A program made the translations under genes and the position numbers. This document shows positions 51,602 to 61,240 of a stretch of DNA of 64,000 bases, in pieces. The notes beneath the pieces are model-generated. The model did not search any database. It had not been told where the DNA came from and saw only the letters and a list, made by a program, of their open reading frames with translations. The stretch is from assembly GCF_022836845.1 (NCBI RefSeq), contig NZ_JAJNNZ010000008.1:124001-188000 (forward strand). The letters are read 5' to 3'. Within the stretch, counting starts at the first letter, position 1, and each line of letters opens with the position of its first letter. Origin of the DNA: Vibrio gelatinilyticus. Its GTDB lineage: Bacteria; Pseudomonadota; Gammaproteobacteria; Enterobacterales; Vibrionaceae.

Positions 51602-52066
51602 ATGTCTTTATGCCCTTGCGGCAGCTCACTTGAATACTCAAGTTGCTGCCAACCTATTCATACCGACCCCCGTCAGGCATTAAAACCTGAACAGTTAATG
51701 CGTGCACGCTTTAGTGCACATGTACTTAACATGCCAGATTTTGTCGTTGCAACCTATCACCCATCTTGCAATGCTTTAGCAGAAAAAGAGGCCATAGCCC
51801 AATCAGTTGACAGCCAATGGACTCGCCTTGAAGTCGTATCGACTGAATCGGGAAGCAATGACGACGAAGGGTTCGTAACCTTCAATGCTTACCTTATTGA
51901 GGATAATCAAGAATTGTGCCTTTCAGAGCGATCACGCTTTCTTAGAGAGGAACAACAGTGGTACTACATCGATGGCGAACTGTCTGAGATGCCCAATATA
52001 AAAGTAGGCAGAAACGATTCATGTCCTTGCGGCAGTGGTAAGAAGTTTAAAAAGTGCTGTGGGTAA
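51602..52066 (+). CDS. YchJ-family protein with two SEC-C motifs (UPF0225)
   Basis: This is a 154-residue protein with an N-terminal SEC-C zinc motif ([13 protein letters not shown], about 4-16) and a C-terminal one ([13 protein letters not shown]). The mid-domain between them has the YchJ NTF2-like fold. SEC-C motifs bind zinc and are found at the tail of SecA and elsewhere. The function of YchJ is unknown. It is 16 bp after the EAL-HDOD gene and probably co-transcribed. Confidence 0.88.
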   Translation: MSLCPCGSSLEYSSCCQPIHTDPRQALKPEQLMRARFSAHVLNMPDFVVATYHPSCNALAEKEAIAQSVDSQWTRLEVVSTESGSNDDEGFVTFNAYLIEDNQELCLSERSRFLREEQQWYYIDGELSEMPNIKVGRNDSCPCGSGKKFKKCCG

Positions 52067-52115
52067 GCTGCCAGCACTAATCACTATCTAGTACTATTAA
52101 CTACCCAGTACGCAT

Positions 52116-52147
52116 AAAAAAGAGGTCGATGACGACCTCTTTTTTTA
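52116..52147. terminator. Bidirectional terminator after the ychJ-like gene
   Basis: AAAAAAGAGGTC (52116-52127) pairs with GACCTCTTTTTTT (52134-52147). It ends both the ychJ-like gene and the convergent glycosyltransferase gene. Confidence 0.85.
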
Positions 52148-53638
52148 TTTTGGAAGAACAATTCCCAGACAAGCATCCATTTTAGGGTCTTGCGGTGACT
52201 CCTGGAAAACTATCTGTTTTTGTTCAGTCAATTCAAACTGTGGCCATTCCTTTGAAAACGAGTCGAACACTCCTGGTTGACAGCCTTTACCCAAATCACC
52301 CAGTATGAGGGCACCATACTCGCGGATCATTTCTTCATTTATGTGTCGATTGTACACGTTCGGTAGCGTCTCGTTGTTCCATTGATTGGTCAACTGCGGA
52401 TGAGAGCCAATATAGAAGGTAAACCACTGAGCTCGATAGTGTCCGCCTACCAACTTTAGCGGCTTATCTGTAATCTCTTGCCAAAATGATTCAGCATCCT
52501 GACTCAGGGTTTTAATACCGACGAACTTTTGCCCAGCGTTGCGAACATTAAATACAAGAACAGAGGCATAGCCGACCAAAATCACCATGGCCATCACCAA
52601 TAAGATCTTAAGTGGTCGTTTAATGTATGGCACAACACTGTGGCTTAGGTAACCGACCAGTACTGCTGGCGCTGGCATAAAGAATGGGTGCAGCCACTCA
52701 ACAAGCCTTTCACCTTTGTGGAAGCTAAACCATGCCATTATTGGCACCAATGGTGAGAGTAAAACCAAAGTGGTCAAATGCACCTTTTGAGGCACCTCTA
52801 AACGACGTTTCAGCCCTTTTTTCCCTAGCATTGCCGCGACTAAAATGAACGGGTAAAAGACCGATAATACCGCCAACCAACTTCCCGGACTTATTTGAGC
52901 CGATACTTGACCACCCACCCATTTGAAAGCAGAAAAGTTATTCTCTACCAACCAAATAAAATTAGGCAAGATCAGTGCTAAAAACACCAATATCGCGATG
53001 TAGAAGTATCGATTTTGATAATTTTTACGAACCTGAGGTACAAATAGGCTTAACAGGAACACGATCCCAACCGGAGCAAACGTTGTATATTTGGCCATCG
53101 AGGCACAGCCAGCAACAATACCAAATGGTATCCACCACTTAGGGTCATCGTATGTTGCTTTTACAAAGAAAAATAAAAGCCATGGCCATGAACCAAACAA
53201 CAAATAGTTATCGTTATACGGTATTGCTTCAAAGTTGATAACACCAGACAAGTTCAGCGTAAATAGAGCAAGCCATGCCATTGCAGGCGAGTCTGTCAAT
53301 TTATGAGCTAAGAAATAGCAGCCTAGCATACCCAACGAAATAACCGAGAAATGGCCAACATACCAAAATGCCGAAGCAAACTCGCTTGAATCGGAGAATG
53401 AGAGGATCCGGGCGACGAAGCCAACAAACCATGGATTATTTGGACTTCCCCATTCACCGTTACTTGCCCAGTTAAGCGCTTCAATCGCATCATAAGGTAC
53501 AGTGGGATCCAAGTGATAACTCACCAACGACCATGCGACAGCGTAAAAAAAACACCACAAAAACGCCAAGCGATGTGAGCGAGCAATAGACTCTGCGCTT
53601 AAAGTGGTGTTCTCAGAAAATAGGTTTTCAGATAGCAT
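52145..53638 (-). CDS. GT-C membrane glycosyltransferase (family 39/PMT-like)
   Basis: This inner-membrane protein of 497 residues has about eleven spans and a large first periplasmic loop bearing an acidic site (LDPTVPYDAIEALNW), as in polyprenyl-phosphate-sugar transferases of the ArnT/PMT group. A C-terminal periplasmic domain of about 130 residues ends the protein and includes the GDLGKGCQPG stretch. It probably transfers a sugar from a lipid carrier to lipid A, protein or glycan. The acceptor is unknown. It is monocistronic. Confidence 0.8.
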   Translation of the reverse strand: MLSENLFSENTTLSAESIARSHRLAFLWCFFYAVAWSLVSYHLDPTVPYDAIEALNWASNGEWGSPNNPWFVGFVARILSFSDSSEFASAFWYVGHFSVISLGMLGCYFLAHKLTDSPAMAWLALFTLNLSGVINFEAIPYNDNYLLFGSWPWLLFFFVKATYDDPKWWIPFGIVAGCASMAKYTTFAPVGIVFLLSLFVPQVRKNYQNRYFYIAILVFLALILPNFIWLVENNFSAFKWVGGQVSAQISPGSWLAVLSVFYPFILVAAMLGKKGLKRRLEVPQKVHLTTLVLLSPLVPIMAWFSFHKGERLVEWLHPFFMPAPAVLVGYLSHSVVPYIKRPLKILLVMAMVILVGYASVLVFNVRNAGQKFVGIKTLSQDAESFWQEITDKPLKLVGGHYRAQWFTFYIGSHPQLTNQWNNETLPNVYNRHINEEMIREYGALILGDLGKGCQPGVFDSFSKEWPQFELTEQKQIVFQESPQDPKMDACLGIVLPK

Positions 53639-53988
53639 ATTGATATTTATAGCCTCAAAACAATTGGATGCTCAGATCATCAATCAATAAATTCGACAGT
53701 TAATGAATACAAAGAACGAGCACCTGGAGTATGCTCGTTCCCGATAATACCGCAAGCCCTCCATTGTAAAGTCTATGTGAGAATTAAATAAAAACCAGTC
53801 ACTTAGCTACAAAAATGTAAAAAACCTAACCAGAGACTATAGAAGGCCGGCATTGCATTGAATTGAATTAAATTGTCAAAAGCCGATGACATAGAGCAAA
53901 GCTGCATGCCATGCAACCACTCACTGCTAACCGCCACGATTAGAGTATTGGGGGCGACTGCCTTGCACAATTCATTATGAGCGAGTCC
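53639..53988. other. Intergenic region downstream of the ABM gene
   Basis: This 350-bp stretch has no credible gene on either strand. It contains one hairpin, GAACGAGCA (53714-53722) with TGCTCGTTC (53732-53740) around a 9-nt loop, which may end the ABM transcript. It also has an AATTGAATTAAATTG low-complexity patch near 53860. Confidence 0.45.
53714..53740 (-). terminator. Hairpin, possible terminator of the ABM gene
   Basis: This is a 9-bp perfect stem with a 9-nt loop. On the minus strand it is followed by TTTGTATTC, so it has a weak T-tract. It lies 250 bp past the ABM stop and 76 bp before the glycosyltransferase start, which could also make it part of that gene's leader. Confidence 0.35.
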
Positions 53989-54267
53989 CTACGACTCAAA
54001 GATCTGATAGTGTCTAGTTACATTTTCAGATATCTCAACCCACGTCGAGGTTTTGATCCGTAGCTGATGAGCCTCAAAGGCCTCTTTATCGACAAATTCC
54101 TCATAGACATCAAAACGAGTAGAAACTTCCGAATTTTGAGTCACTCTAAATTCTCGACACCCTGGTTCTTGCTGTGTTAGCCGTCTATGGTTTTTTAGTT
54201 CACCAATGACCGCTAACAGATCTCGTTCAGGCACCAAAATGAATCCTTTTAATACAACCTTCGGCAT
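53989..54267 (-). CDS. Antibiotic biosynthesis monooxygenase (ABM) domain protein
   Basis: This is a 92-residue ferredoxin-like fold protein of the YgiN/ABM family. It has the N-terminal strand and helix (VLKGFILVPERDLLAVIGELKNHRRLT), REFRVTQNSEV, DVYEEFVDKEAFEAHQ and the end SENVTRHYQIFES. Such proteins are small quinol or aldehyde-type monooxygenases. The substrate is unknown, and no operon partner is next to it. Confidence 0.82.
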   Translation of the reverse strand: MPKVVLKGFILVPERDLLAVIGELKNHRRLTQQEPGCREFRVTQNSEVSTRFDVYEEFVDKEAFEAHQLRIKTSTWVEISENVTRHYQIFES

Positions 54268-54495
54268 AAACAGCCCAACTCCTTAATCTCTACAACCCAG
54301 AAACATATTCACATGATTTTATATCATATGGCTAAATAGTTGCCTATATACAAGCTCAAAGTCAATCTCGCTAAAAAAAGCGCCATTTTGCCTATCGTTA
54401 TTGCATCGGTTTTGGAACGTATGGCTTAAACACTTGGTTTCGACCTCGTAAACTGAGACAATCAACATCGTAATCCCAAAATCAAATGGCTCTTT

Positions 54496-54735
54496 ATGAA
54501 ACTTTTAGTTAGAAACCTCGCTCGCACTACCACCGAACATGATGTTCGCCTGCTGTTTAAAGAACATGGCCGTGTTACAGAGTGCACTTTAGTTTTGGAT
54601 CAAGAAACAGGGCTTTCTAAAGGCTTTGCTTTTGCCGAAATGCCAGATCCCGAAGAAGCATTCGCAGCAATGAATGCACTTAACCTGTCTGAATTTGCAG
54701 GAAATAAAATTCGAGTAAAACGAGCTAGCCACTAA
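54496..54735 (+). CDS. Small RNA-binding protein (RRM)
   Basis: This is a 79-residue single RNA recognition motif. RNP2 is LLVRNL (3-8) and RNP1 is KGFAFAEM (42-49), both with aromatic or hydrophobic residues in RNA-contact positions. Such one-RRM proteins occur in cyanobacteria and marine gammaproteobacteria, sometimes cold-induced; here cold control is only a guess. A terminator hairpin (AAAAAGCCAGCCTA/TAGGCTGGCTTTTT, 54758-54785) follows. The upstream region from 54268 is AT-rich with no clear promoter consensus. Confidence 0.87.
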   Translation: MKLLVRNLARTTTEHDVRLLFKEHGRVTECTLVLDQETGLSKGFAFAEMPDPEEAFAAMNALNLSEFAGNKIRVKRASH

Positions 54736-54757
54736 TTCACTCGTTTACGAACATTAA

Positions 54758-54786
54758 AAAGCCAGCCTAGAATAGGCTGGCTTTTT
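54758..54786. terminator. Terminator after the RRM gene
   Basis: AAAAAGCCAGCCTA pairs with TAGGCTGGCTTTTT around a tiny loop. It serves the RRM gene and, on the other strand, the VF530 gene. Confidence 0.82.
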
Positions 54787-54818
54787 GTATTTTTCTGACG
54801 TCTTAATAAGATTTTCGC

Positions 54819-55037
54819 TTAGCAAAAAGTTGAGATATAGAGCTCTTCTACTTTATCTCTTGCCCATTGCGTCCTTCGTAAAAACTTCAGTGATGATTTT
54901 ATCGAGGGATCATTAGAAAAACAGTTAACGTTAATGATCTCATACAAACCTCGCCAACCGTAATGCTCTACGAGCCTTGTCAGTATTTTTTCCAGCGTTA
55001 GACCATGCAGTGGATTATTTTGCTGTTGATTGCTCAT
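54819..55037 (-). CDS. VF530-family DNA-binding protein (DUF2132)
   Basis: This 72-residue protein matches the family named for Vibrio fischeri VF530: [29 protein letters not shown] followed by [25 protein letters not shown] (in part). It is all-helical and basic at one face, described as DNA-binding. The cell role is unknown. Separated by 104 bp from the next minus-strand gene. Confidence 0.85.
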   Translation of the reverse strand: MSNQQQNNPLHGLTLEKILTRLVEHYGWRGLYEIINVNCFSNDPSIKSSLKFLRRTQWARDKVEELYISTFC

Positions 55038-55141
55038 CTACGAGTCCAACCTTTTGTCGTCTAATAATTCAGAAGGGATGCATTGCAACACAAACTTACC
55101 GGACACTGCAATCAAAGTCTTAACTTTTAGTTTTCTACCGG

Positions 55142-55357
55142 CTAAGTCCAACCATGATGCCACACTTCATCATCACGCAAGTCGCGCCAATCTATCTCAT
55201 AGCAATGCTTAGACATCACCGCTTCAAGGACGCATTCAACAACACCATCGTCCTCATCAAACAACACCTTCGTCACTATAAAGTGCTTCTCTTTTTTCTT
55301 TGGCTTTTCCGCGGTCCACTTGCTGTTGAGTAGCTTTTTAGGATTAATACAATTCAT
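55142..55357 (-). CDS. TIGR02450-family Trp-rich small protein
   Basis: This 71-residue protein matches TIGR02450: NPKKLLNSKWTAEKP, KEKHFIVTKV, then EAVMSKHCYEIDWRDLRD and a WHHGWT end. Four tryptophans in 71 residues and a Cys-poor sequence suggest a small beta-sheet fold. Start at ATG 55357 after GGAGGGTGAAG, instead of the longer frame start at 55381. Function unknown. Confidence 0.85.
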   Translation of the reverse strand: MNCINPKKLLNSKWTAEKPKKKEKHFIVTKVLFDEDDGVVECVLEAVMSKHCYEIDWRDLRDDEVWHHGWT

Positions 55358-55437
55358 CTTCACCCTCCAAACACACACCAATGTTTTACGTCAACATCGC
55401 TCTATAAGTTCAGACAGCTACTTATTCAAACACAGCA

Positions 55438-56259
55438 CTAAGATTTATCTTCATCGGTAGAAGTACTCGATTTCTTTTTAGCGGCTTTAGATGAGCCTTT
55501 TGTGAATAATCCCTCCATAAATTCCATCGGCATTGGAAACAAAATCGTTGAGGATTTCTCACTCGCAATCTCTGTTAACGTTTGTAAGTATCGCAATAAG
55601 ATCGCACTTGGCTCTGATGACAGTTTGTTGGCCGCTTCAACCAACTTTTCTGATGCTTCCATCTCACCAGAGGCATGAATCACCTTGGCTCTTCTTGCTC
55701 GTTCGGCTTCCGCTTGTTTAGCAATCGCTCTTATCATCGTTTCATTGAGATCGACATGCTTAATCTCAACATTCGAAACCTTGATCCCCCATCCGTCCGA
55801 ACGTGCATCCAGGATCTCTTGAATGTCTGCATTGAGCATTTCTCTGTTCGCCAGCATTTCATCAAGTTCATGCTGGCCAAGGACAGAGCGCAATGTCGTT
55901 TGCGCTAACTGAGACGTCGCCTGCAAATAGTCCTCCACGTTAATAATGGCTTTTTGAGAGTCCACCACCCTAAAATAAATAACCGCGTTGACCCGCACTG
56001 ATACATTGTCGCGGCTGATCACATCCTGACTTGGCACATCCATAACCACAGTACGCAAATCCACTTTTACTATCTGTTGAATGATCGGGATGATAATAAT
56101 AAGCCCCGGCCCTTTCACTTTCTGAAAACGCCCTAAGAAGAATATGACCCCACGCTCGTACTCTCGGAGTACATGAAATAGGCTAAAAGCTATTAAAACG
56201 ACTAAGCCAATAACCAGAACCGGAGTGATCATCCCGCTCATGATAATTGATTCCAACAT
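55438..56259 (-). CDS. Slipin (stomatin/SPFH family) membrane protein
   Basis: This is a YbbK/slipin-type SPFH protein of 273 residues. One N-terminal span ([20 protein letters not shown]) precedes the SPFH domain with [23 protein letters not shown] and [20 protein letters not shown] coiled-coil assembly region ([19 protein letters not shown]) and a Lys/Ser-rich tail follow. It forms membrane microdomain oligomers. It lies 5 bp from the NfeD gene and its partner is that membrane protease. Confidence 0.92.
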   Translation of the reverse strand: MLESIIMSGMITPVLVIGLVVLIAFSLFHVLREYERGVIFFLGRFQKVKGPGLIIIIPIIQQIVKVDLRTVVMDVPSQDVISRDNVSVRVNAVIYFRVVDSQKAIINVEDYLQATSQLAQTTLRSVLGQHELDEMLANREMLNADIQEILDARSDGWGIKVSNVEIKHVDLNETMIRAIAKQAEAERARRAKVIHASGEMEASEKLVEAANKLSSEPSAILLRYLQTLTEIASEKSSTILFPMPMEFMEGLFTKGSSKAAKKKSSTSTDEDKS

Positions 56260-56264
56260 ATGCT

Positions 56265-57617
56265 TTACTCCCCTGCTGTTTTCTTAACTAACAAGGTCAA
56301 ACCGTCTACCTCATCAACTTTAACAATATCTCCTTTCTCAACAGGAACATCGGATATTGCTGCCCATCTTTCGCCTTTAACTAAAAGGTAACCATGAGAC
56401 GAAAAATTTTCCGTTACTTCTACTTGTGTTCCCACCAGCGATTCCAAACCACTGACGACTTTTTTCTTCCTTAGGCTCCAAACTCGCCGAAGTACAAACA
56501 CAGTGAACCCACCAGAGACCAAGGCGATGCTGTAAATCAATGACGGCGAGATCTGCAGTTCTGGCAAGTCGCTATCAATCAGAAAGATTGAACCAAGAAC
56601 GAACGCGACTATTCCACTAAAACCAAACAGCCCAAAGCTTGGCACCAAAGACTCTGCGATTAATAGCGCTAAACCGACCAGCATGAAACCGATACCAACA
56701 TAATTTACCGGCAGTAACTGAAAAGCGTACAAAGCAATCAGTAATGACATGGCACCAATAATGCCAGCGATACCAAAGGAAGGGCTGTAAAATTCCAATA
56801 ACAGTCCGTATACGCCAATGATCATTAAAATATAAGCAATATTTGGATCCGTAATGGTGGCTAAAAACCGATTGCGCCAGTCTGGCGTGCGCTGTTCCAC
56901 CTTCGCGTCAGCAACGCTCAAGGTTACCGTTTGTTCCTTGACCACAATGGATTGTCCATCGAGAACTTCCAGCAGCTGTTCGGGGCTATCAGCAATCACA
57001 TTGATGACATTAAGCTCCAGAGCCTCGCTCGCCGAAAGGGTCGCGGCTTCTCTAACCGCTTTTTCTGCCCATTCGACGTTTCTGCCACGAAGCTGCGCTA
57101 AAGAGCGAATATACGCGATTGAGTCGTTAAGAACCTTCTTCTCCATTGCGGTTGCATCTTTCGGCTTTTCATCGTCTTTGTCTCCACTCCCTGGTGGCGC
57201 TCCGCCAATACTCACGGGTGTGGCGGCACCTAACGTTGTCGCACTCGACATAGCGGCAACATGACAGGCATATAATAGGTAGGTACCAGCGCTGGCCGCC
57301 CTTGCACCTTGTGGGTAAACTAAACAAAGAATGGGTATATCTGAAGCAAGTATGACTTGATTAATGCTGCGTAGGCTTGTAACTAAGCCGCCGGGAGTGT
57401 CAATGGTAACTATAATGACAGGAATATCTCGCTGCTTATTCGCCCGTTCAATCTCACTTATCACGTAGTGACCCACAGCAGGGCCAATCGCCCCACTGAT
57501 CGCAATAACCGGAACCGTCTTGGGAGGCAGACTATTTGGTTCTACAGTGTCTGCCAACGACGTCGTTACGGTCAGATAGAAAGCGCTGAGTATCACCCCA
57601 ACAATCCAACGCAACAT
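56265..57617 (-). CDS. NfeD-type membrane serine protease (ClpP-like)
   Basis: This 450-residue protein has a signal peptide (TVTTSLADT), a ClpP-class serine protease domain with the active-site Ser in [13 protein letters not shown] and the Lys in the helix about 50 residues on, four to six spans, and a C-terminal OB-fold NfeD domain ([12 protein letters not shown]...[16 protein letters not shown] in part). Orthologs in archaea cleave slipin's C-terminus. It precedes slipin in the same operon (5 bp apart), as usual. Confidence 0.92.
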   Translation of the reverse strand: MLRWIVGVILSAFYLTVTTSLADTVEPNSLPPKTVPVIAISGAIGPAVGHYVISEIERANKQRDIPVIIVTIDTPGGLVTSLRSINQVILASDIPILCLVYPQGARAASAGTYLLYACHVAAMSSATTLGAATPVSIGGAPPGSGDKDDEKPKDATAMEKKVLNDSIAYIRSLAQLRGRNVEWAEKAVREAATLSASEALELNVINVIADSPEQLLEVLDGQSIVVKEQTVTLSVADAKVEQRTPDWRNRFLATITDPNIAYILMIIGVYGLLLEFYSPSFGIAGIIGAMSLLIALYAFQLLPVNYVGIGFMLVGLALLIAESLVPSFGLFGFSGIVAFVLGSIFLIDSDLPELQISPSLIYSIALVSGGFTVFVLRRVWSLRKKKVVSGLESLVGTQVEVTENFSSHGYLLVKGERWAAISDVPVEKGDIVKVDEVDGLTLLVKKTAGE

Positions 57618-57775
57618 ATAAGCTGCCTATAATGAGTTACCTCTAAAGTGTAGTTCAAAACTATGAGTTAGGTAACAAATGAAAAGTGCACACTAAAGAG
57701 GCCGCTTAGCGTCAAAAAGGCATAAAAGCCACAAGTATCAATGACTGTACAAGACTAAAATAAACAATCTTTAAC

Positions 57776-57802
57776 CAAAAAAAACCGCACTCTAAAGTGC
57801 GG
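57776..57802 (-). terminator. Terminator after glcB
   Basis: CCGCACT (57785-57791) pairs with AGTGCGG (57796-57802) around CTAA. On the minus strand eight T follow. It lies about 30 bp past the glcB stop. Confidence 0.82.
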
Positions 57803-57829
57803 CAAAGTTAGGGGGCAATTATCAAGAAT

Positions 57830-59998
57830 TTATTGTTGAGCCTTAAGCTTCAAGCGCATGGCATGTAATACAGGTTCGGTATAACCACTCGGCTGAGCGC
57901 AACCTTCAAATACAAGCTGACACGCCGCCGAGAAAGCAATGCTAGAATCAAAGTTCGGCGCCATATTGCGATAAAGAGGATCCGCCGCATTTTGCTTGTC
58001 GACGACCGCAGCCATGCGCTTCATTGTTTCCATCACTTGTTCTTTGGTGCAGATTTCGTGTCGTAACCAGTTAGCAATGTGCTGGCTTGAAATTCGCAGT
58101 GTTGCTCTGTCTTCCATTAATCCAACATCATTGATATCAGGAACTTTCGAGCAGCCAACGCCCTGATCTACCCAACGTACCACGTAGCCGAGAATACCTT
58201 GAGTATTGTTATCAAGTTCCTTTTGAATGTCATCCGCTGTCAGTTTTTGATCTCCTAAAAGTGGAATCGTCAAGATATCATCAACGTTTGCTCGAACTCG
58301 ATTGCGCAGCTCAATTTGGCGGCTAGGTACGCTCACTTGATGATAATGCAGTGCATGTAACGTCGCAGCTGTTGGAGATGGCACCCACGCGGTATTCGCG
58401 CCGGCTTGAGGATGACCTATTTTCGCATCCATCATTTTTGCCATATTGTCCGGCTCTGGCCACATCCCTTTACCTATCTGGGCTTTACCCTGTAGGCCGC
58501 ATGCCAAACCTAGATCAACGTTTTGATCTTCGTATGCACCAATCCAGGTCATGGTCTTGAGCTGAGTTTTTGGAGCAAATGGCCCCGCTTCCATACTGGT
58601 ATGGATTTCATCACCGGTGCGGTCCAAAAAGCCCGTGTTAATAAATACCACACGCTCTTTGGCTGCGCGAATACACTCTTTCAAGTTCACCGATGTACGG
58701 CGCTCTTCGTCCATAATACCGACTTTAATGGTATTGCGCGCAAGGCCTAAAGCGTCTTCCACACGAGAGAACAGTTCACTCGTAAAAGCCACTTCCTCGG
58801 GGCCATGCATTTTGGGTTTCACAATATTAATGCTATTGGCGGTGGAGTTTTGAAATGGGCTATTGCCGTTTAGGTCATGCATCGCAATCAACGACGTGAT
58901 CATGGCATCCATGATACCCTCAGGTACTTCTTCGCCATTACCATCCAATATCGCGGGGTTTGTCATCAAATGGCCAACGTTGCGAATAAACAGCATACTG
59001 CGCCCCTTGAGAGAGAGCTCCCCACCCGTAATGCTGGTGTAATGACGATCCGCGTTTAAGCGGCGCACTAGTGTCTTACCATTTTTTTCAAGGGTTTCCT
59101 GTAGATCCCCTTTCATCAAGCCCAACCAGTTTTTGTAAGCGAGCGCTTTATCTTCACCATCAACCGCGGCAACCGAATCTTCGCAATCCATGATGGTGGT
59201 CAGCGCCGCTTCAACGACAATATCTTTAATACCCGCAGCGTCCAGTTGACCTACGGGTGTGTTTGGATCAATCTGAATTTCGATGTGCAGATTATTGTGT
59301 TTAAGTAAAATTGCCGTTGGTTCATTGGCCTGGCCTTGATAGCCAATCAATTGCGCGGCATCCATCAACGTGACTTGCTCGCCATCGTCCAAGGTGGCGA
59401 TTAAAGTGTTGTTGATGCTGTAACTGGCGACATCTTTATGAGAAACACCGTTGAGTGGCGCGGCATTATCGAGAAACTCTCGTGCAAACCGCACCACTTT
59501 GGCACCGCGAGCTGGGTTAAAACTGCCACCTTTCTCTGCGCCATTTTCCTCGCTGATAACGTCTGTACCATAAAGTGCATCATAGAGACTTCCCCAACGA
59601 GCGTTGGCCGCGTTCAATGCAAATCGTGCATTCATAATTGGCACAACCAGCTGTGGGCCAGCTTGTGTAGCAATCTCTGGCTCTACATTGGCAGTGCTGA
59701 CCTGAAAGTCTTCACCTTCCGGAACAAGGTAACCGATGTCTTGCAAGAAGGATTTATATTCTGCCGGATCCAACGCTTGTCCAGCTCGTTCTTGATGCCA
59801 CACATCGATTTGTAATTGCAAATCATCTCGCTTGGCTAGCAAGGCTTTATTCTTTGGGGCCAAATCATTCAAGATGATTTCAAATGATTGCCAGAAATCT
59901 TCGCTCTTAATATCGGTGCCTGGAATAATCTCATCATTAACCAGTGCATAGAGGGTGCTATCTATGTTCAAGCTTCCCTGTTGAATTCGATTGCTCAT
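57830..59998 (-). CDS. glcB: Malate synthase G
   Basis: This enzyme condenses glyoxylate and acetyl-CoA to malate, completing the glyoxylate shunt with AceA. It is the large monomeric G form of 722 aa (start ATG 59998 after GAGAGAAT). G-type features are the long N-terminal domain and the central [32 protein letters not shown] (in part) region; the catalytic block is [16 protein letters not shown], with its Arg and Glu. It is on the minus strand downstream of a LysR gene, not next to aceK or aceB-type synthase. Confidence 0.94.
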   Translation of the reverse strand: MSNRIQQGSLNIDSTLYALVNDEIIPGTDIKSEDFWQSFEIILNDLAPKNKALLAKRDDLQLQIDVWHQERAGQALDPAEYKSFLQDIGYLVPEGEDFQVSTANVEPEIATQAGPQLVVPIMNARFALNAANARWGSLYDALYGTDVISEENGAEKGGSFNPARGAKVVRFAREFLDNAAPLNGVSHKDVASYSINNTLIATLDDGEQVTLMDAAQLIGYQGQANEPTAILLKHNNLHIEIQIDPNTPVGQLDAAGIKDIVVEAALTTIMDCEDSVAAVDGEDKALAYKNWLGLMKGDLQETLEKNGKTLVRRLNADRHYTSITGGELSLKGRSMLFIRNVGHLMTNPAILDGNGEEVPEGIMDAMITSLIAMHDLNGNSPFQNSTANSINIVKPKMHGPEEVAFTSELFSRVEDALGLARNTIKVGIMDEERRTSVNLKECIRAAKERVVFINTGFLDRTGDEIHTSMEAGPFAPKTQLKTMTWIGAYEDQNVDLGLACGLQGKAQIGKGMWPEPDNMAKMMDAKIGHPQAGANTAWVPSPTAATLHALHYHQVSVPSRQIELRNRVRANVDDILTIPLLGDQKLTADDIQKELDNNTQGILGYVVRWVDQGVGCSKVPDINDVGLMEDRATLRISSQHIANWLRHEICTKEQVMETMKRMAAVVDKQNAADPLYRNMAPNFDSSIAFSAACQLVFEGCAQPSGYTEPVLHAMRLKLKAQQ

Positions 59999-60037
59999 AT
60001 TCTCTCTCGACTTATTCCAATTACATCTCACTAAACT

Positions 60038-60047
60038 GTAATATTAC
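60038..60047. promoter_or_regulatory. Small palindrome upstream of glcB
   Basis: GTAATATTAC is a perfect 10-bp palindrome (extended imperfectly to ACTGTAATATTACGGT) 40 bp upstream of the glcB start. It is possibly an operator; no consensus is recognised. Confidence 0.3.
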
Positions 60048-60113
60048 GGTGATAATTTCGCTAATTTATAGACGTTATAATCACTATTCACAGCATGAAT
60101 ATGCCAAATTCAC

Positions 60114-61067
60114 CTATTCCGTGACACCGCTTTCAATCTCATTAGCGACGCTTTTTATTAAGCGGCGCATCCACTGGTGGTCAGTATTTGTCTGCAATAG
60201 CGGACTCCATGCCATCTTCAACTCGAAGGGTTCAATGGCAAACGGTACCGGTTTAATCATCAGCTTGGGATTGTTGCGTTGAGACTGAGCTGCCTTGCTT
60301 GGAATCGTTAAAATCAGATTTTTTTGCTCAGCAAACAGCACCGCTGACAAATAGTGGCGAGTAAACACGGTAATGTTTCGCGTCTTCCCAATACGCATCA
60401 AAGCTTCATCTATCCAGCCTAACTTTTGCGCTTCACTGGGGTTAATGCCCACGCCAGTTCCCATCCCAGTTTTGCTCACCCAAATATGCTGAGCCTGCAA
60501 GTAAGAGAACAGATCAAAGTTATCAATAATTGGGTTCTCTACACTGAATAAGCATGAAAAGGTATCGTGCCAAAGGCTCATTTGGTGGAAAGATTGGGGA
60601 ATATGGTCAAAACGGTTAATGATAATGTCTACTGTGCCCTGCTCTACATCCTGATAGCTCACATCACTAGGCGTCATAATGTCTAGACGTATCTTTGGTG
60701 CTATCTCACTAAGCCTTTGTAATAAAGGCCGAATCAAGGTTGATTCTGCATAGTCACTTGCCATGATACGAAATACGCGTTCGCTTTCTTCAGCAACAAA
60801 CTCAGAGGTCGGTTGTACCGCTTTTTCTACATTGGCAAGAACGTTTCGAATCATGGGTTGAAGCTTCTGTGCGCGCTCGGTCGGTATCATTCCCTCACTG
60901 GTTCTCACCAAAAGAGGATCTTCAAAAAGGTCTCTTAATCGACGAAGCCCATTACTCATCGCTGGCTGAGTGATCCCCAACTGATTCGCCGCGCGAGTGA
61001 CATTGCGTTCTCGCAATAAGGCATCTAAATACACAAGTAAATTAAGGTCTATCCGAGCAACATTCAT
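60114..61067 (-). CDS. LysR-family regulator, probable regulator of the glyoxylate genes
   Basis: This 317-residue LysR protein has an N-terminal HTH DLNLLVYLDALLRERNVTRAANQLGITQPAMSNGLRRL (in part) and an effector domain whose closest type is the NodD/AmpR-like branch (ESERVFRIMASDYAE...TPSDVSYQDVEQGTVDIIINRF in part). It is divergent from aceA (173 bp region between) and 115 bp upstream of glcB on the same strand. Its flanking of both glyoxylate genes suggests it controls them, but this is inference; E. coli uses IclR for this. Confidence 0.88.
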   Translation of the reverse strand: MNVARIDLNLLVYLDALLRERNVTRAANQLGITQPAMSNGLRRLRDLFEDPLLVRTSEGMIPTERAQKLQPMIRNVLANVEKAVQPTSEFVAEESERVFRIMASDYAESTLIRPLLQRLSEIAPKIRLDIMTPSDVSYQDVEQGTVDIIINRFDHIPQSFHQMSLWHDTFSCLFSVENPIIDNFDLFSYLQAQHIWVSKTGMGTGVGINPSEAQKLGWIDEALMRIGKTRNITVFTRHYLSAVLFAEQKNLILTIPSKAAQSQRNNPKLMIKPVPFAIEPFELKMAWSPLLQTNTDHQWMRRLIKSVANEIESGVTE

Positions 61068-61240
61068 ATAAAAAATACCGAATATAACAACTATAAATTA
61101 ACAAAATTATCACACATGGGGCTACGATTTGTCCATAACAACAAATTAAACAGGTCGTCCAAACTGGAACATGAAGCCCAGAGAAAGATGACTAAGCCAT
61201 TTTGGCCCAATAATATCCAACGTGAAACTAAGGAATAGTT

